This document shows positions 42,381-52,273 of a stretch of DNA of 64,000 bases, piece after piece. Each line of letters begins with the position of its first letter. The first letter of the stretch is position 1. The notes beneath the pieces are model-generated. The model had not been told where the DNA came from. It made no database searches and was given only the letters and a program-made list of their open reading frames with translations. This DNA comes from Sphingomonas sp. (GTDB lineage Bacteria; Pseudomonadota; Alphaproteobacteria; Sphingomonadales; Sphingomonadaceae). The position numbers and the translations under genes are program-made. The stretch spans positions 558,001 through 622,000 of the forward strand of contig JAFKLY010000003.1 in the NCBI GenBank assembly GCA_017304655.1, in the 5' to 3' direction.

Positions 42381-43844
42381 TTACAGGCCGGCGTGACAAA
42401 CATATTTGAGGTTCAGATATTCATCGAGCCCGTGGGCCGAGCCCTCCTTGCCGATGCCCGACAGCTTGACGCCGCCGAACGGCGCATATGGCGTCGAGAT
42501 AAGGCCGGTGTTCACGCCCACCATGCCACTCTCGATGTCGCGGCTGGCCTTGTGGATCGTTTCCACGTTGGTCGCACACACATAGGAAGCGAGACCGAAA
42601 GGCGTATCATTGGCAAGACGGATCGCCTCGTCATAGCGCTCGAACGCGATGATCCCGGCGAGCGGACCGAAGGTCTCCTCGCGCGTCAGCAGCGCATCGG
42701 CCCGAACGCCGGTGACGAGCGTCGGCGGCGCCATGCGGCCCTCGCCCCGTCCGCCGGCCAGCACCTGTCCGCCGCCGGCCAGCGCCTCGCCGAGATGCTC
42801 GTTGACCTTGGCCACGGCCGCCTCGTCGATCAGCGGGCCGATGTCGGTATCCGCCTCCAGCCCGTCGCCCAGCTTCATAGCCGCCACGCGCTGCGCGAAG
42901 GTCTTGGTGAAGGCGTCGTGGATGCCCTTCTGGACGTAGATACGATTGGCCGCGATGCAGCTCTGCCCGCAATTGCGGAACTTGGCGACCATTGCCGCGT
43001 CGACCGCCGTGCCGAGATCAGCATCGTCAAAGATCAGCATCGGCGCATTGCCGCCCAGTTCCATGGAGAGGCGCTTCACGGTCGGCGCGGACGCCGCCAT
43101 GAGCTGCACGCCGATCTCGGTGGAGCCGGTAAAGCTGATCTTGCGCACGACTGGCGAGCGCGTGAACAGGTCGCCGATCATGCTCGCGCGGCCAGTGACG
43201 ACGCTGAACACGCCCGGCGGCACGCCCGCTTCCTCGGCAAGCTGCGCCAGCGCGAGCGCGGCGAGCGGCGTCTGGCTGGCGGGCTTGGCTACCATGGTGC
43301 AACCAGCGGCAAGCGCGGGCGCGAATTTGCGCGTCAGCATCGCCAGCGGGAAGTTCCACGGTGTGATCGCCGCGCAGACGCCGAGCGCTTCCTTCTCCGC
43401 ATAGAGCTTGCGGCCCGGCACCGGGGCGGGAATGATCTCACCCAGCGCGCGGGTCGCCTCCTCGGCATAGACCTCGACGAAGCCGGCGCCATAGTCCACT
43501 TCGCCATAGGCTTCCTTGAGCGGCTTGCCATTCTCCAGCGTGATGAGGCGCGCCAGATCGTCCCGGTGCCGGAGGATCAGATCCAGCAGCCGCCGCAGCA
43601 CCTTGCCGCGCTCGCGCGCCGGCTGGCGGGACCAGGCCGGAAAGGCTCGCTCGGCCGCGTTGATCGCCGCCTGCACCTGCGCCTGCGAGAGCGACGGGAT
43701 CGTGCTGATCAGGCCGCCGGTAAACGGATCGGTCACATCGATCGCCTTGCCGTCGGAGGCGTCCATCCATGCCCCGTCAATATAAGCGGACGCGCGCAGC
43801 AGCGGCTTGTACTGGATGACGGCGTTGCGCTGACTTTGATCCAT
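42381..43844 (-). CDS. gabD: NAD(P)-dependent succinate-semialdehyde-type dehydrogenase
   Basis: 487 residues of the aldehyde dehydrogenase family, closest to GabD. Motifs: ITPWNFPLAMLTRKFAPALA, the nucleotide loop SFTGSTEIG, the general-base Glu in MELGGNAP, and the catalytic Cys in FRNCGQSCIAANR. The catalytic Cys is in the usual place about 35 residues after the Glu. It oxidizes an aliphatic semialdehyde to its acid. The next gene in the transcript is BKACE, suggesting that a C4-like unit leaves the pathway as a semialdehyde (inference). Confidence 0.93.
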   Translation of the reverse strand: MDQSQRNAVIQYKPLLRASAYIDGAWMDASDGKAIDVTDPFTGGLISTIPSLSQAQVQAAINAAERAFPAWSRQPARERGKVLRRLLDLILRHRDDLARLITLENGKPLKEAYGEVDYGAGFVEVYAEEATRALGEIIPAPVPGRKLYAEKEALGVCAAITPWNFPLAMLTRKFAPALAAGCTMVAKPASQTPLAALALAQLAEEAGVPPGVFSVVTGRASMIGDLFTRSPVVRKISFTGSTEIGVQLMAASAPTVKRLSMELGGNAPMLIFDDADLGTAVDAAMVAKFRNCGQSCIAANRIYVQKGIHDAFTKTFAQRVAAMKLGDGLEADTDIGPLIDEAAVAKVNEHLGEALAGGGQVLAGGRGEGRMAPPTLVTGVRADALLTREETFGPLAGIIAFERYDEAIRLANDTPFGLASYVCATNVETIHKASRDIESGMVGVNTGLISTPYAPFGGVKLSGIGKEGSAHGLDEYLNLKYVCHAGL

Positions 43845-44092
43845 GGGAGTCTCCAGGGGAATTGGCTGACACGCGCCTTAGTGGACAGGCTTCGGGCGCC
43901 GGGGCGACCCCGGAAACCGGGACCTTCTAACGGTTTGGCCGTCGCCGCGACTTGACCATGACGGTAGCCAAGGTTGCGTGCCACGGCAAAGCGACAGGCG
44001 GACCTGATCGTCATTCCAGCTTCCGCGCCGCGCCGCCAGGGACTGAGCGAAATCGACGCGGCAACGGACGAACTGGCAGCGGAAAAATCGGG

Positions 44093-44875
44093 TCAGAACG
44101 CCTGCCGCATGCGCAACGCTGCCTGACGCATCAGCCCCTGATCGGACGCGACAAGAAAGCTGCGGATGCCCTGTTTGCGCAACAGCGCAACATCGGGCGC
44201 GTCCGATGCGCCGACATGCGCGATGAGTGGCAACTGGTGGCGCTGCGCCGCCTGTGTGATCGTTGCGACCATCTGTGCCACGCGCGGATCATCCGGGCTC
44301 GCCGCACCGACGGCGGCCGACAGGTCGCCCCGGCCGATGAAGGCACCAGTCAGGCCCGGCACGGCGAAGATTTCGTCCAGTCGGTCGAGCGCATCCAGAT
44401 CCTCGATCATCGCGATCACACAGGTCGAGCTGTCGCACGTCGCCATGTAATCCAGGAAGCCGAGCCGACCGTAGCCACCGGCACGCGGGCTGTTCGAGAA
44501 GCCGCGGTGCCCGCCCTTGAAATAGGCCGCATCGACAATCGTTTTCAGGATGGCGGCGGAGGAAACATGCGGCACCAGCACGCCCGCCGCGCCGGCATCC
44601 AGCGCAGTCAGGATGTGCTCGCTCGCCGACGACGGCACACGCACAACGCTCGCCATGCCCGCCGCCTTCGCGGCCAGCATCATATGGTCGATATCGGCCC
44701 GGCTGAACGGCGCATGCTCGGCATCCACCACCACGAAATCGAAGCCGACATCGGCCAGAATCTCGGTCGCATGCGCCGTCGGGGTCTTGAGGAACGTGCC
44801 GAGCAGTTCCTCCCCCGCAGAGAAACGGCGGCGGAACCGCTGCTGCGCGCTTTCCGGCGGCTGCGCTGCGCTCAT
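44093..44875 (-). CDS. HpcH/HpaI family aldolase
   Basis: 260 residues of the class II pyruvate-type aldolase family: LGTFLKTPTAHATEILADVGF, FVVVDAEHAPFS (metal His and Glu region), RVPSSASEHILTALDAGAAGV, VPHVSSA and IAMIEDLDALDRLDEI (metal Glu). These enzymes split hydroxy acids into pyruvate and an aldehyde, as in aromatic meta-cleavage. The aldehyde could feed the gabD-type dehydrogenase at 42381 (inference). Start at 44875 overlaps the cupin gene stop by 4 nt. Confidence 0.92.
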   Translation of the reverse strand: MSAAQPPESAQQRFRRRFSAGEELLGTFLKTPTAHATEILADVGFDFVVVDAEHAPFSRADIDHMMLAAKAAGMASVVRVPSSASEHILTALDAGAAGVLVPHVSSAAILKTIVDAAYFKGGHRGFSNSPRAGGYGRLGFLDYMATCDSSTCVIAMIEDLDALDRLDEIFAVPGLTGAFIGRGDLSAAVGAASPDDPRVAQMVATITQAAQRHQLPLIAHVGASDAPDVALLRKQGIRSFLVASDQGLMRQAALRMRQAF

Positions 44876-45801
44876 GCTCGTGGCATCGGATAGTCGTCCG
44901 CGTTCAGCACCCATCCCTCCATCAGGGAGAAATCGTGACGCGGCGGCGCGAAAATGTCCACCAGACGATTGTCGCTGGGCGCGATGGAGGCGGAGGTATG
45001 GATCGACTTGGGTGGGATCACCGCGATCGAGGGCGCCGGGCAGGTCGCATGCTCATCCTCGCGCCAGTCGGCCTGGTTCGCCGTCCATGGCCAGCGCAGA
45101 TGGTGGACATAGGCCCCGCCCAGCGCCAGCGAGCATTGCTCGAAATCGTCATGGAAATGCGGCGACAGCTTTGCGGTGTCGCGCGGGCCATCGGGCTCGA
45201 ACACATTGACCATGAAGGTGGTGCAGCGCCACAGTCGGCCGAAGCGCCCCTCCTTCTTCGGCACGTCGAGACTGTAGGGGCGGATGCTGTAGCCCGCCGG
45301 CGGCTCGGGCCATTTGCGGAAAGGCGGGACATTCGGCTGCTGTACGGCATAGCCATGGGCATTGGCGGCCAGCGCCGTCATGTCCTCATTGTCCCGCGAA
45401 AAGAGGCGGACGAACTCGCCGCCCTTGGGGAAGGTGATGTGACTGTCGCCCGGCGGCACGATGACGATCGCATAGCCCGGCACGCTTTCGCTCTGCCCAT
45501 TGGCGCTGATGATCGCAGGCACATCCTGCTCTTCGATCAGCAGCACATATTCGTCCGCCTGCCCTTTGCGCTCGAAGGTCGCGCCGGGCCGGGCGCGGGT
45601 ATAGGCCACAACGAAATTCTGGCCCCGACCGAACCAGGTCTGGCCTGTCTCGTCGTCGATCTGCGGCGGGGTCGACCCGAACAGCACATAATGCGATGGG
45701 CCAAAGCCGGTTGCGCTCGCCGTGCCGGCGGAGACGGCGCTGCCACTGGTCAGCTTCGAGCGCGGATCATCGGAGGTATACATGGTGTTGGCCGTGGACA
45801 T
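44872..45801 (-). CDS. Double cupin-like protein, uncharacterised
   Basis: 309 residues with cupin-like strands: DEYVLLIEEQDVPAII, VPGYAIVIVPPGDSHI, and in the second half LSPHFHDDFEQCSLALGGA and IAVIPPKSIHTSA. Candidate metal ligands are H-x-H-D-D-F-E-Q. No signal peptide. Position between aldolase and SDR suggests an enzyme or binding protein of the same pathway. The start at 45801 (MSTANTMYTS) follows GGAG at the normal distance. Family not named with confidence. Confidence 0.7.
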   Translation of the reverse strand: MSTANTMYTSDDPRSKLTSGSAVSAGTASATGFGPSHYVLFGSTPPQIDDETGQTWFGRGQNFVVAYTRARPGATFERKGQADEYVLLIEEQDVPAIISANGQSESVPGYAIVIVPPGDSHITFPKGGEFVRLFSRDNEDMTALAANAHGYAVQQPNVPPFRKWPEPPAGYSIRPYSLDVPKKEGRFGRLWRCTTFMVNVFEPDGPRDTAKLSPHFHDDFEQCSLALGGAYVHHLRWPWTANQADWREDEHATCPAPSIAVIPPKSIHTSASIAPSDNRLVDIFAPPRHDFSLMEGWVLNADDYPMPRA

Positions 45802-45908
45802 GGGAAGCTCCGCCCAGAACAAGAGGATGGCATGATAGGCCATGGCTTACCGGCAGACCGGCGCCAGCGGCTTGATCAAAGCGGCAAGGGGGCTTGATCA
45901 TCGGGCGC

Positions 45909-46643
45909 TCACCGCCCTCCCGCGACCGCCAGATTGGCGCCGGTGATGAAGCTCGCCGCGTCCGACACGAGGAACATGACCGCTGCGGCCGCCTCCTCCG
46001 GCGTGCCGATCCTGCCGACCGGCGAAAGGGCCAGCGCGCTCTTGCGCTTCTCCTCGCTCAGCATGCCGGTGTCGATCGGCCCTGGGGAAACGGCATTGAC
46101 GCGGATGCCATCCAGCCCGACTTCGCGCGAGAGCCCAAGCGACAAGGCATCAATCCCGCCCTTGGACGCTGCATACCAGACGCACTCGCCCGGCGAGCCA
46201 TAAGCCGTCGCGCGGGACGACATGAACACGATCGCCCCACCCTGTCCGCCCTGGCGTGTGGACATGCGCGGAATCGCGGCGCGCGCGCAGAGCATCGCGC
46301 CGACGAGATTGACGTCGATCACGCGCGCCAAGGTCGCCGGATCGGCCGCATCCAGCCGCGACGGCGCCCCGGTGATGCCGCCATTATAGACCATCGCCGC
46401 GAGCGGCCCCGCCGCATCGACGGCGAGAAACAGCGCGTCGACCTCATCCGCCTGGCTGGTGTCGGCCTGCACGGCGGTCGCTTCGCCACCATCGGCGCGG
46501 ATTTGCCTGGCGACATCCTCGGCTTGCTCGCCATTGCTCACATAGGTCAGCATTACGCGATAGCCCGCCCGCGCCGCTGACCGGCTGATCGCGGCGCCGA
46601 TGCCCCGGCTACCGCCCGTCACCAGAAACACCGGTGCGCTCAT
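45909..46643 (-). CDS. Short-chain dehydrogenase/reductase
   Basis: 244 residues, classical SDR: the Rossmann glycine motif VTGGSRGIGAAISRS, structural NxGG-like YNGGITGAPS, active-site Ser in FMSSRATAYGS and Tyr-Lys in WYAASKGG. It would oxidize or reduce a secondary alcohol with NAD(P)H; the Arg/Ser residues after the first beta strand do not settle which. The start at 46643 (MSAPVFLVTGG) was chosen over an ATG six codons earlier; a GGAC-type site precedes it. Confidence 0.9.
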   Translation of the reverse strand: MSAPVFLVTGGSRGIGAAISRSAARAGYRVMLTYVSNGEQAEDVARQIRADGGEATAVQADTSQADEVDALFLAVDAAGPLAAMVYNGGITGAPSRLDAADPATLARVIDVNLVGAMLCARAAIPRMSTRQGGQGGAIVFMSSRATAYGSPGECVWYAASKGGIDALSLGLSREVGLDGIRVNAVSPGPIDTGMLSEEKRKSALALSPVGRIGTPEEAAAAVMFLVSDAASFITGANLAVAGGR

Positions 46644-46735
46644 GCTGTCCGTCCTCGCCATGCCATGTCGGGCTCTGCCCCTAACCTAACGCCAGCGGCG
46701 GACTTGATCGAGATGGCACCGATCGTTGCGACGGC

Positions 46736-48724
46736 TCAATAGTGCTTCTCGGGCAGCAGCAGCGCAGGCGCGCGCCCGCTCACCGGATTGCGGAAATGCA
46801 GGGCGAGCGGCTGCATGTCCGGCCAGGGCGGCTCATTGGGACCACGCAGTTCGCCATCGGGCGGATAGTCCTTTTTGAGGGCCGGCGGCGGCGCATTGCC
46901 GTTCGTCGCGGTCGGGTCCACCTTCACCCAGCCCTGCCCATAAGGTCCGCGCCAGATGTAATCGAGGTCCATGCCCTCGATCTTCCAGAGGCCATCCTCG
47001 AGAATGACCTGATTCTCGTAATGCCCGGCATTGTGCGCGGCGGCACTGGCCTGTGGGCCGCTGCCGATCTGGAAGAGATAGAGGTGGATGCGCGCGCTCC
47101 GGCCGTCCGGCGCGGGCGTCACCACCGGCATCACTTTCTGGTGCTGCTGCATGTTGGGCACGAACCGCCCGCCACCGCCATAGCGCCGCACAAGCGACTG
47201 GTAGATGCGTTCATTGCCCGCATAGGTGCCGACGAAGGACAGCTCCTTCCAGCCACGCCGAGAGAAGAGATCGCCGATCGGCCGCCAGAGAAACTCGTCG
47301 ATATAATAGCCATAAGCTTCCGACACGTTCTCCGCCCCGTCATAGGCCGAGGCGACGGCGAGCTGCCGGGCGATCTCGGCCATGTCCGGCACGGCCTGCC
47401 CTTCGGCACTGCCCGTTATCGCGGGACCGTCGATGGGCAGGATCGCCAGCCCGGCCGGATAGCTGGGCGCGGCGCCCGTCACCGGATTGCGGAAGCTGAG
47501 CGCGGGGAAGGCTGCATCGGGATATTGCACAGCCGCCTGCGCTGCCGGGACAGCTTTGCCCGCCTTGCCGAAGGGCGCCTCAGCAACGGCGCTCTTCGCC
47601 CAGCCCAACGCATAGTCCGTCCGCGCGCGGGGATAGAGGCGCAGATGCGCGAGCGTCCATTGGCCGGCCCGCTTGACATAGCGGTTCTCGAACGTCGCAA
47701 CCGTCCAGGCACCCCAGGCGTTGGCCTTGCCGATCATGGCGAGTTGCAGGCCGCGCGCGGTGGCGCTCAGCCCGTCGGGCGCGATCGTCACGACCGTGTC
47801 GAACTGCATCACATCGTTGAGTTCGCCGGGCTTCAATCCGGCCGGCGCGGCCCCCTCCAGCAGCGCGCGGATGGCCTTGCGCCCTTTTGCCTTGTCGGCA
47901 CCACTCTCCAGCACGCCATCGGGCGCGAAGAGATCGGCGACATCGTCCCACATCCGGCGGATCTGATAATAGCCATAGGCATTCTGGATTGTGAGGATCC
48001 GGGACTCGTCGTTGAGCCGCGTCACGCGGCGCGCGAGGTCAGCCGTGTCCACCGCCGCGCCCGCGGGCGGCGCCCATGCCTGCGGCACATACGTGCTCGG
48101 CAGGCCGACCGTGTTGACATCGAAATGAAACGGCACGGCGCGCACGACCGGATCGACCGCTTTCCAGCCGCTCTCATAAGCGCCCGCGAACATCGGATAA
48201 GGCTGGAGGAGCTGGAATTTCCAGACCCCGTCCTCCAGCACATAGACATTCTCCTGGATCGCCCCCTTCCAGTCGGCCCGGCTGCCATATAGCGCATCGA
48301 CGCCGAAGCTGTGCCAGCGACCCTTGCCCTTGGTCCCGTCCGGCGAGAGCGTGACCACGGGCGCAAAGGTGAAATCGGCATAGAGCCGGCCGTGGGCCAT
48401 GCCCTCCGTCCCTGCGCCGAAGCTCTGCCGCAGATAGGCCGCGATAGCCGCCTGACCCACGATCCGCTTGCTGCCCTCTCCATAGGCGCCATCCGAGGAG
48501 AAGAGCGCGGCGGCCTCCGCCCACAGACCCATGGCGACATAATGCGCATAAGCCGCCTGGAGCCGCTTGATCGCCCGGACGGCCTCCGCCCGGCGCACCT
48601 GCTCGGCAAGGCGCGCGACCTGCTGGTCCGACGACGCAGCGCCCGCCGCCGCAACGGGCTGTGCGGTCAATGGCGCGGACAGGAGCAGAAGCAAGCCGAG
48701 GCAAGTTGCGAACAGGGGCTTCAT
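46736..48724 (-). CDS. Secreted protein with three tandem SnoaL/NTF2-like domains (I)
   Basis: 662 residues with a signal peptide (PLFATCLGLLLLLSAPLTA) and three homologous domains. Domain 1 begins near residue 50 (AYAHYVAMGLWAEAAALF), domain 2 near residue 245 (AYGYYQIRRMWDDVADLF) and domain 3 near residue 460 (AYGYYIDEFLWRPIGDLF). Domains 2 and 3 each end in the motif NPVTGAAP or NPVSGRAP. A three-domain chain may bind a large substrate or form a trimeric shape in a single polypeptide (inference). It follows the MFS gene at 48754 with a 29-nt gap and is translated in the same direction. Confidence 0.82.
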   Translation of the reverse strand: MKPLFATCLGLLLLLSAPLTAQPVAAAGAASSDQQVARLAEQVRRAEAVRAIKRLQAAYAHYVAMGLWAEAAALFSSDGAYGEGSKRIVGQAAIAAYLRQSFGAGTEGMAHGRLYADFTFAPVVTLSPDGTKGKGRWHSFGVDALYGSRADWKGAIQENVYVLEDGVWKFQLLQPYPMFAGAYESGWKAVDPVVRAVPFHFDVNTVGLPSTYVPQAWAPPAGAAVDTADLARRVTRLNDESRILTIQNAYGYYQIRRMWDDVADLFAPDGVLESGADKAKGRKAIRALLEGAAPAGLKPGELNDVMQFDTVVTIAPDGLSATARGLQLAMIGKANAWGAWTVATFENRYVKRAGQWTLAHLRLYPRARTDYALGWAKSAVAEAPFGKAGKAVPAAQAAVQYPDAAFPALSFRNPVTGAAPSYPAGLAILPIDGPAITGSAEGQAVPDMAEIARQLAVASAYDGAENVSEAYGYYIDEFLWRPIGDLFSRRGWKELSFVGTYAGNERIYQSLVRRYGGGGRFVPNMQQHQKVMPVVTPAPDGRSARIHLYLFQIGSGPQASAAAHNAGHYENQVILEDGLWKIEGMDLDYIWRGPYGQGWVKVDPTATNGNAPPPALKKDYPPDGELRGPNEPPWPDMQPLALHFRNPVSGRAPALLLPEKHY

Positions 48725-48753
48725 CACGCTCTCCGGCCAGACATCGGTTTCTC

Positions 48754-50061
48754 TCAACTCTCCGTAACGGCGCCGGCCCCGATCGACTTGCTCGGAGCGG
48801 AAGCATCCAGCTCGTCCAGCCCGACCAGCGCGCGCCCGGCGGTCTCGGGCAGCAGGAAGGTCGCCAGGATGGAGCAGCAGGCCCCACCAATCGCGAACAC
48901 CGCCATCGCCGTGCTCAGCACCATGCCGGTCGCGGCGACCATCGCCACGCCGGTGAAGAACAACGCGCTGGTGGCGCGGCCGAAATTATAGGCGAACGCC
49001 TGCCCCGTGCCGCGCACTTCAGTGGGGAACAGCTCCGTGAAATAGGGGCCGAACGACGCATAGGACCCGAACTGGAAGAAGCCATAGACGAACCCGGCGG
49101 CCATCAGGGCCGGGACGGACGAGCCGAGCGGCGCGAACAAGTAGAATGCGGCGGTGAGGATGAAGCCGATTCCGAACAGGCGGAACACCATCCGCCGCCC
49201 GATCGTGTCACTGATGTAGGCGTTGGTCAGGAAGCCGAAGAAACCGCCGGCGCTGTTGAACAGCACGCACATGCCCGCCGTCGCCATGGGCAGCCCGCGC
49301 TCCGCCGTGAGGAACACGGTGAGGAAATTGCTGATCGAATAGGCCGCGCCCTGCACGCCGAGCGAGAGCAAGGCGGCGAGGATGGTGGTCGGCAGGATCC
49401 GCGCGCGGAAGATGTCGCCCAGGCCCGTGCGCCGGCCGATCTCCCGGCTGCGCTGCGCCGCCTGCTTGAACACGTCGCTGTCGTCGCTCTCGCGCCGCAC
49501 GAACAGGATGAGGATGGCCGGTGCAATGCCGATCCAGAACACGATGCGCCAACCCAGATCCGGATCGAACATCGCGGCGAACGGTCCGGCCAGCACGGCC
49601 GCAAGACCAGTGCCGATCGCCGCGCCGCTCTGCACCGTGCCGAGTGCCTTGCCGCGATGCCTGGGGTTGATCATCTCGCCGAGCAGCACGGCGCCCACCG
49701 CCCATTCCGCGCCGAAGCCGAGGCCCTGCAGCACCCGAATGACCAGCATCTGCTCGTAGGTCTGCGCAAAGCCCGAGAGAAAAGCGAAGAAGGAGAACCA
49801 GGCAATCGTGATCTGGAGAATGCGCGCACGGCCGAACCGGTCGCACAGCCAGCCGCCCAGCCAGCCGCCGATGGCCGCCGCGAAGAAATTGGCGCTGGCG
49901 ATGCTGGTCGCCTGCGTGAGGGTGAGGCTCAGGCTGGCCATGAGCAGCGGGATGAGGAAGGAAAAGACCACGCCGTCGGCCGAATCCATTGCCCAGCCTG
50001 CGCTGCAGGTCCAGAAGACGCGGCGCGTCTTCCTGTCGGCTTCCTTGTACCAGCTCAGCAT
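48754..50061 (-). CDS. MFS transporter, sugar/aromatic-acid porter type
   Basis: 435 residues, twelve predicted helices. The N-terminal half has the loop signature GGWLCDRFGRARIL (Gly-x-x-x-Asp-Arg-x-Gly-Arg) and the TM1 acidic pair CSAGWAMDSADGVVF, in the pattern of AAHS-like proton symporters; a second loop reads SDTIGRRMV. It probably imports the substrate of the surrounding catabolic genes, or an intermediate of it. The family assignment rests on motif order; the substrate is not readable. Confidence 0.88.
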   Translation of the reverse strand: MLSWYKEADRKTRRVFWTCSAGWAMDSADGVVFSFLIPLLMASLSLTLTQATSIASANFFAAAIGGWLGGWLCDRFGRARILQITIAWFSFFAFLSGFAQTYEQMLVIRVLQGLGFGAEWAVGAVLLGEMINPRHRGKALGTVQSGAAIGTGLAAVLAGPFAAMFDPDLGWRIVFWIGIAPAILILFVRRESDDSDVFKQAAQRSREIGRRTGLGDIFRARILPTTILAALLSLGVQGAAYSISNFLTVFLTAERGLPMATAGMCVLFNSAGGFFGFLTNAYISDTIGRRMVFRLFGIGFILTAAFYLFAPLGSSVPALMAAGFVYGFFQFGSYASFGPYFTELFPTEVRGTGQAFAYNFGRATSALFFTGVAMVAATGMVLSTAMAVFAIGGACCSILATFLLPETAGRALVGLDELDASAPSKSIGAGAVTES

Positions 50062-50215
50062 GGCGACGCTTGCCTCTCTCCCGTACCGGGCATGACGAGC
50101 CCGCCCCGCAATCCCCGACCCATCATGGTTGCAGACCTGCCTGCCCGTCCATGGCCTTGCCCCGCTTGCTTGAACCGGCAGGAGGAATTGCCGCGATTGT
50201 CGACGGCCTTGCTGA

Positions 50216-52273
50216 TCACTTCACCTGCACACCATCCACCGATGGCCCGGTGGGCGGCATCTGATAGCCAAAGCTGGTCATCCGCGCGCTCGGCAATAGC
50301 TCGCACGGCACGCAATCCGGCCAGAACAGCTCGGGTTGCCGGCCACTCACCAGATTGCGGTAGTTGAACCACATCGGCATGATCTCCGGCCAGTCGCGCG
50401 GCGTACCCGTGCCGCCCCGGAACCCCTCCTCGCGCTTGCCGAGCTGGGTGAGGAAGATATCGGGCGGATATTTCTTCGAGAGCGCCGTCGGCTCGGGCGG
50501 TCCGCCGGCGGGCTTCGGCTTGACGCCGTTCCAGCCCTCCTTCCAGTTCGCCATCGAGACATAATGCTCGTCGATCGTCACACTCCACAGCCGCCAGACG
50601 CCATCGCCTTCCAGCACGGTCTGCTCGTTGGGATACATGCCGGTCGCGATGCCGGCCGCGTAGAAACCGCCATTCACCCCCTTGCCCGTGCGCGGCTGGA
50701 ACAGGCGGGTGCGCAGATTGGCCGAGCGCCCGTCTTGTGACACGAGGATGACCGGCTGGATCCGCCAATGATAGGAAATGCCCGGCCGCATCGGCGCTGT
50801 CGGTCCCCAGCTGGCATTGACCGCCCCCATGATGCGATCCCGGCCGAGATAATAGCCGGTGAACGGCGATTGCTTGTTGCCCTTGAGCGCCATGATCGCG
50901 CCCATCTCATCCCACATGAAATCGTCAATGTAGAAGCCGTAGGCCGAGGAGACATTCTCCGACGCATCGAACCCGCGCGAGCGGGCGAGCTTGCGCACCG
51001 CCTCGGCATAACGCTGCGGGCCTGACCCCGTGGCCGCAGCCGGACGATGCGCGACCGCGCCGGTGAGCGGTCGCGCCGCCAGCGCCTGACCGAGCGCCAC
51101 CGGCTTTCCGGTCACCGGATGGACGGTGAGGAACGCCGGGCTGCCGGATCGCCGGATCGTGCCGCCCATCCCCCAGCCCTTGTCATAATCGGCCAGCATC
51201 TGCGGGAAGAGGCGCAGTTCCTTGAGCTTCCACAGCCCGTCTTCCTTGACGAACCTGTTGCGGAAGATGGCGATCGACCAGCCGGCGGTGCCCTTCGCCT
51301 GGTTGCCCAGCATCCCGAGCTCGATCCCGCGCGTGTACGCCTCCGCACCGCCCGGCATCACCTCGACCAGCGTGGCGAACAGCGGACGCTCGTTGAGCTC
51401 GCCCTGCCCGAGACCGGCCGGCCCCATCAACTCCATCGCCTTGCGCACGCCCGCCTTGCCGGTGAATCGGCCCTGCCCGGCAATCTCGACACGAGCGTCA
51501 CGCGCGAAGAGATCGACCACATCATCCCACATCTTGCGGTCGACATAATAGCCGTAGCTGTTCTGGACGTTGCGCACCGCATCCTCGTCATTGAGCGCGG
51601 CGATCCGCGTTTCCAGCGCGGCAAGGCTGGTGCCCGAACGGGGCGCTTCTCCGGCCGGCGGCGCGATCGGCCGGCCGGTCTGGTCCGGCTTCAGGTGATA
51701 AGGCACGATCGGCAGATCGCCGCCGCCGGCATTGGTCCAGCCATTGGCATAATCGCCCTGAAACTGCCGATGGAAATGCAGGCGGGCGATCTTCCAGACC
51801 CCGCCCTCGCGCACATAATCATTCTCGTCGACACCGCCCTCGATGCCGGCCCTGCCTTGCCCATCGCCGGTGAGCGCGATGGTCATCCAGCGCCCCTGCC
51901 CGGCCTGGCCATCGGCGGCGAGCGTCACCATCGGCTCGTCCGTCAGGTCGGTGTTGAGAGCGCCGGGCCGCAACCCGTCAACATCGCCGCCACGGGCGCG
52001 CAGCCAGTCGTGGATCGCCGGGCGACCGGTCATCGTCGCTTCGCCCCAGATGAGCTCGCCCTTGTCGGCGAACAGATCGGCCGCATCCTGCCACAGGCCG
52101 AGCTGGACGAACTGCGTATAGTGCCGTTGCAAGTCCTTGATCGCTCGCAGCGATTCGACCCGATCGATATCCCGTGCGAGCGTGTCCATCTGCGCCGCGG
52201 TCTGCGCGAAAAGCGGCATCGGCAGGCAAACGGCAATCAGCGCTGCCGCCATCAGACGTGTGCGTGCAGTCAT
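50216..52273 (-). CDS. Secreted protein with three tandem SnoaL/NTF2-like domains (II)
   Basis: 685 residues with a signal peptide (LMAAALIAVCLPMPLFAQ) and three domains: residues about 50 (HYTQFVQLGLWQDAADLF), 240 (SYGYYVDRKMWDDVVDLF) and 450 (AYGFYIDDFMWDEMGAIM). Domain 2 ends in HPVTGKPVAL and domain 3 in NLVSGRQPEL. It is a paralog of the protein at 46736-48724 and has the same order of domain types. The two ATGs at 52279 and 52273 differ by two codons; 52273 is better placed for the AGAGG site. Confidence 0.82.
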   Translation of the reverse strand: MTARTRLMAAALIAVCLPMPLFAQTAAQMDTLARDIDRVESLRAIKDLQRHYTQFVQLGLWQDAADLFADKGELIWGEATMTGRPAIHDWLRARGGDVDGLRPGALNTDLTDEPMVTLAADGQAGQGRWMTIALTGDGQGRAGIEGGVDENDYVREGGVWKIARLHFHRQFQGDYANGWTNAGGGDLPIVPYHLKPDQTGRPIAPPAGEAPRSGTSLAALETRIAALNDEDAVRNVQNSYGYYVDRKMWDDVVDLFARDARVEIAGQGRFTGKAGVRKAMELMGPAGLGQGELNERPLFATLVEVMPGGAEAYTRGIELGMLGNQAKGTAGWSIAIFRNRFVKEDGLWKLKELRLFPQMLADYDKGWGMGGTIRRSGSPAFLTVHPVTGKPVALGQALAARPLTGAVAHRPAAATGSGPQRYAEAVRKLARSRGFDASENVSSAYGFYIDDFMWDEMGAIMALKGNKQSPFTGYYLGRDRIMGAVNASWGPTAPMRPGISYHWRIQPVILVSQDGRSANLRTRLFQPRTGKGVNGGFYAAGIATGMYPNEQTVLEGDGVWRLWSVTIDEHYVSMANWKEGWNGVKPKPAGGPPEPTALSKKYPPDIFLTQLGKREEGFRGGTGTPRDWPEIMPMWFNYRNLVSGRQPELFWPDCVPCELLPSARMTSFGYQMPPTGPSVDGVQVK

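Noticed and set aside
40125..43955. A 1,276-codon plus-strand frame
   Set aside because: It runs antisense across five well-supported genes and has the Arg/His/Gly-rich composition of antisense frames in GC-rich DNA.
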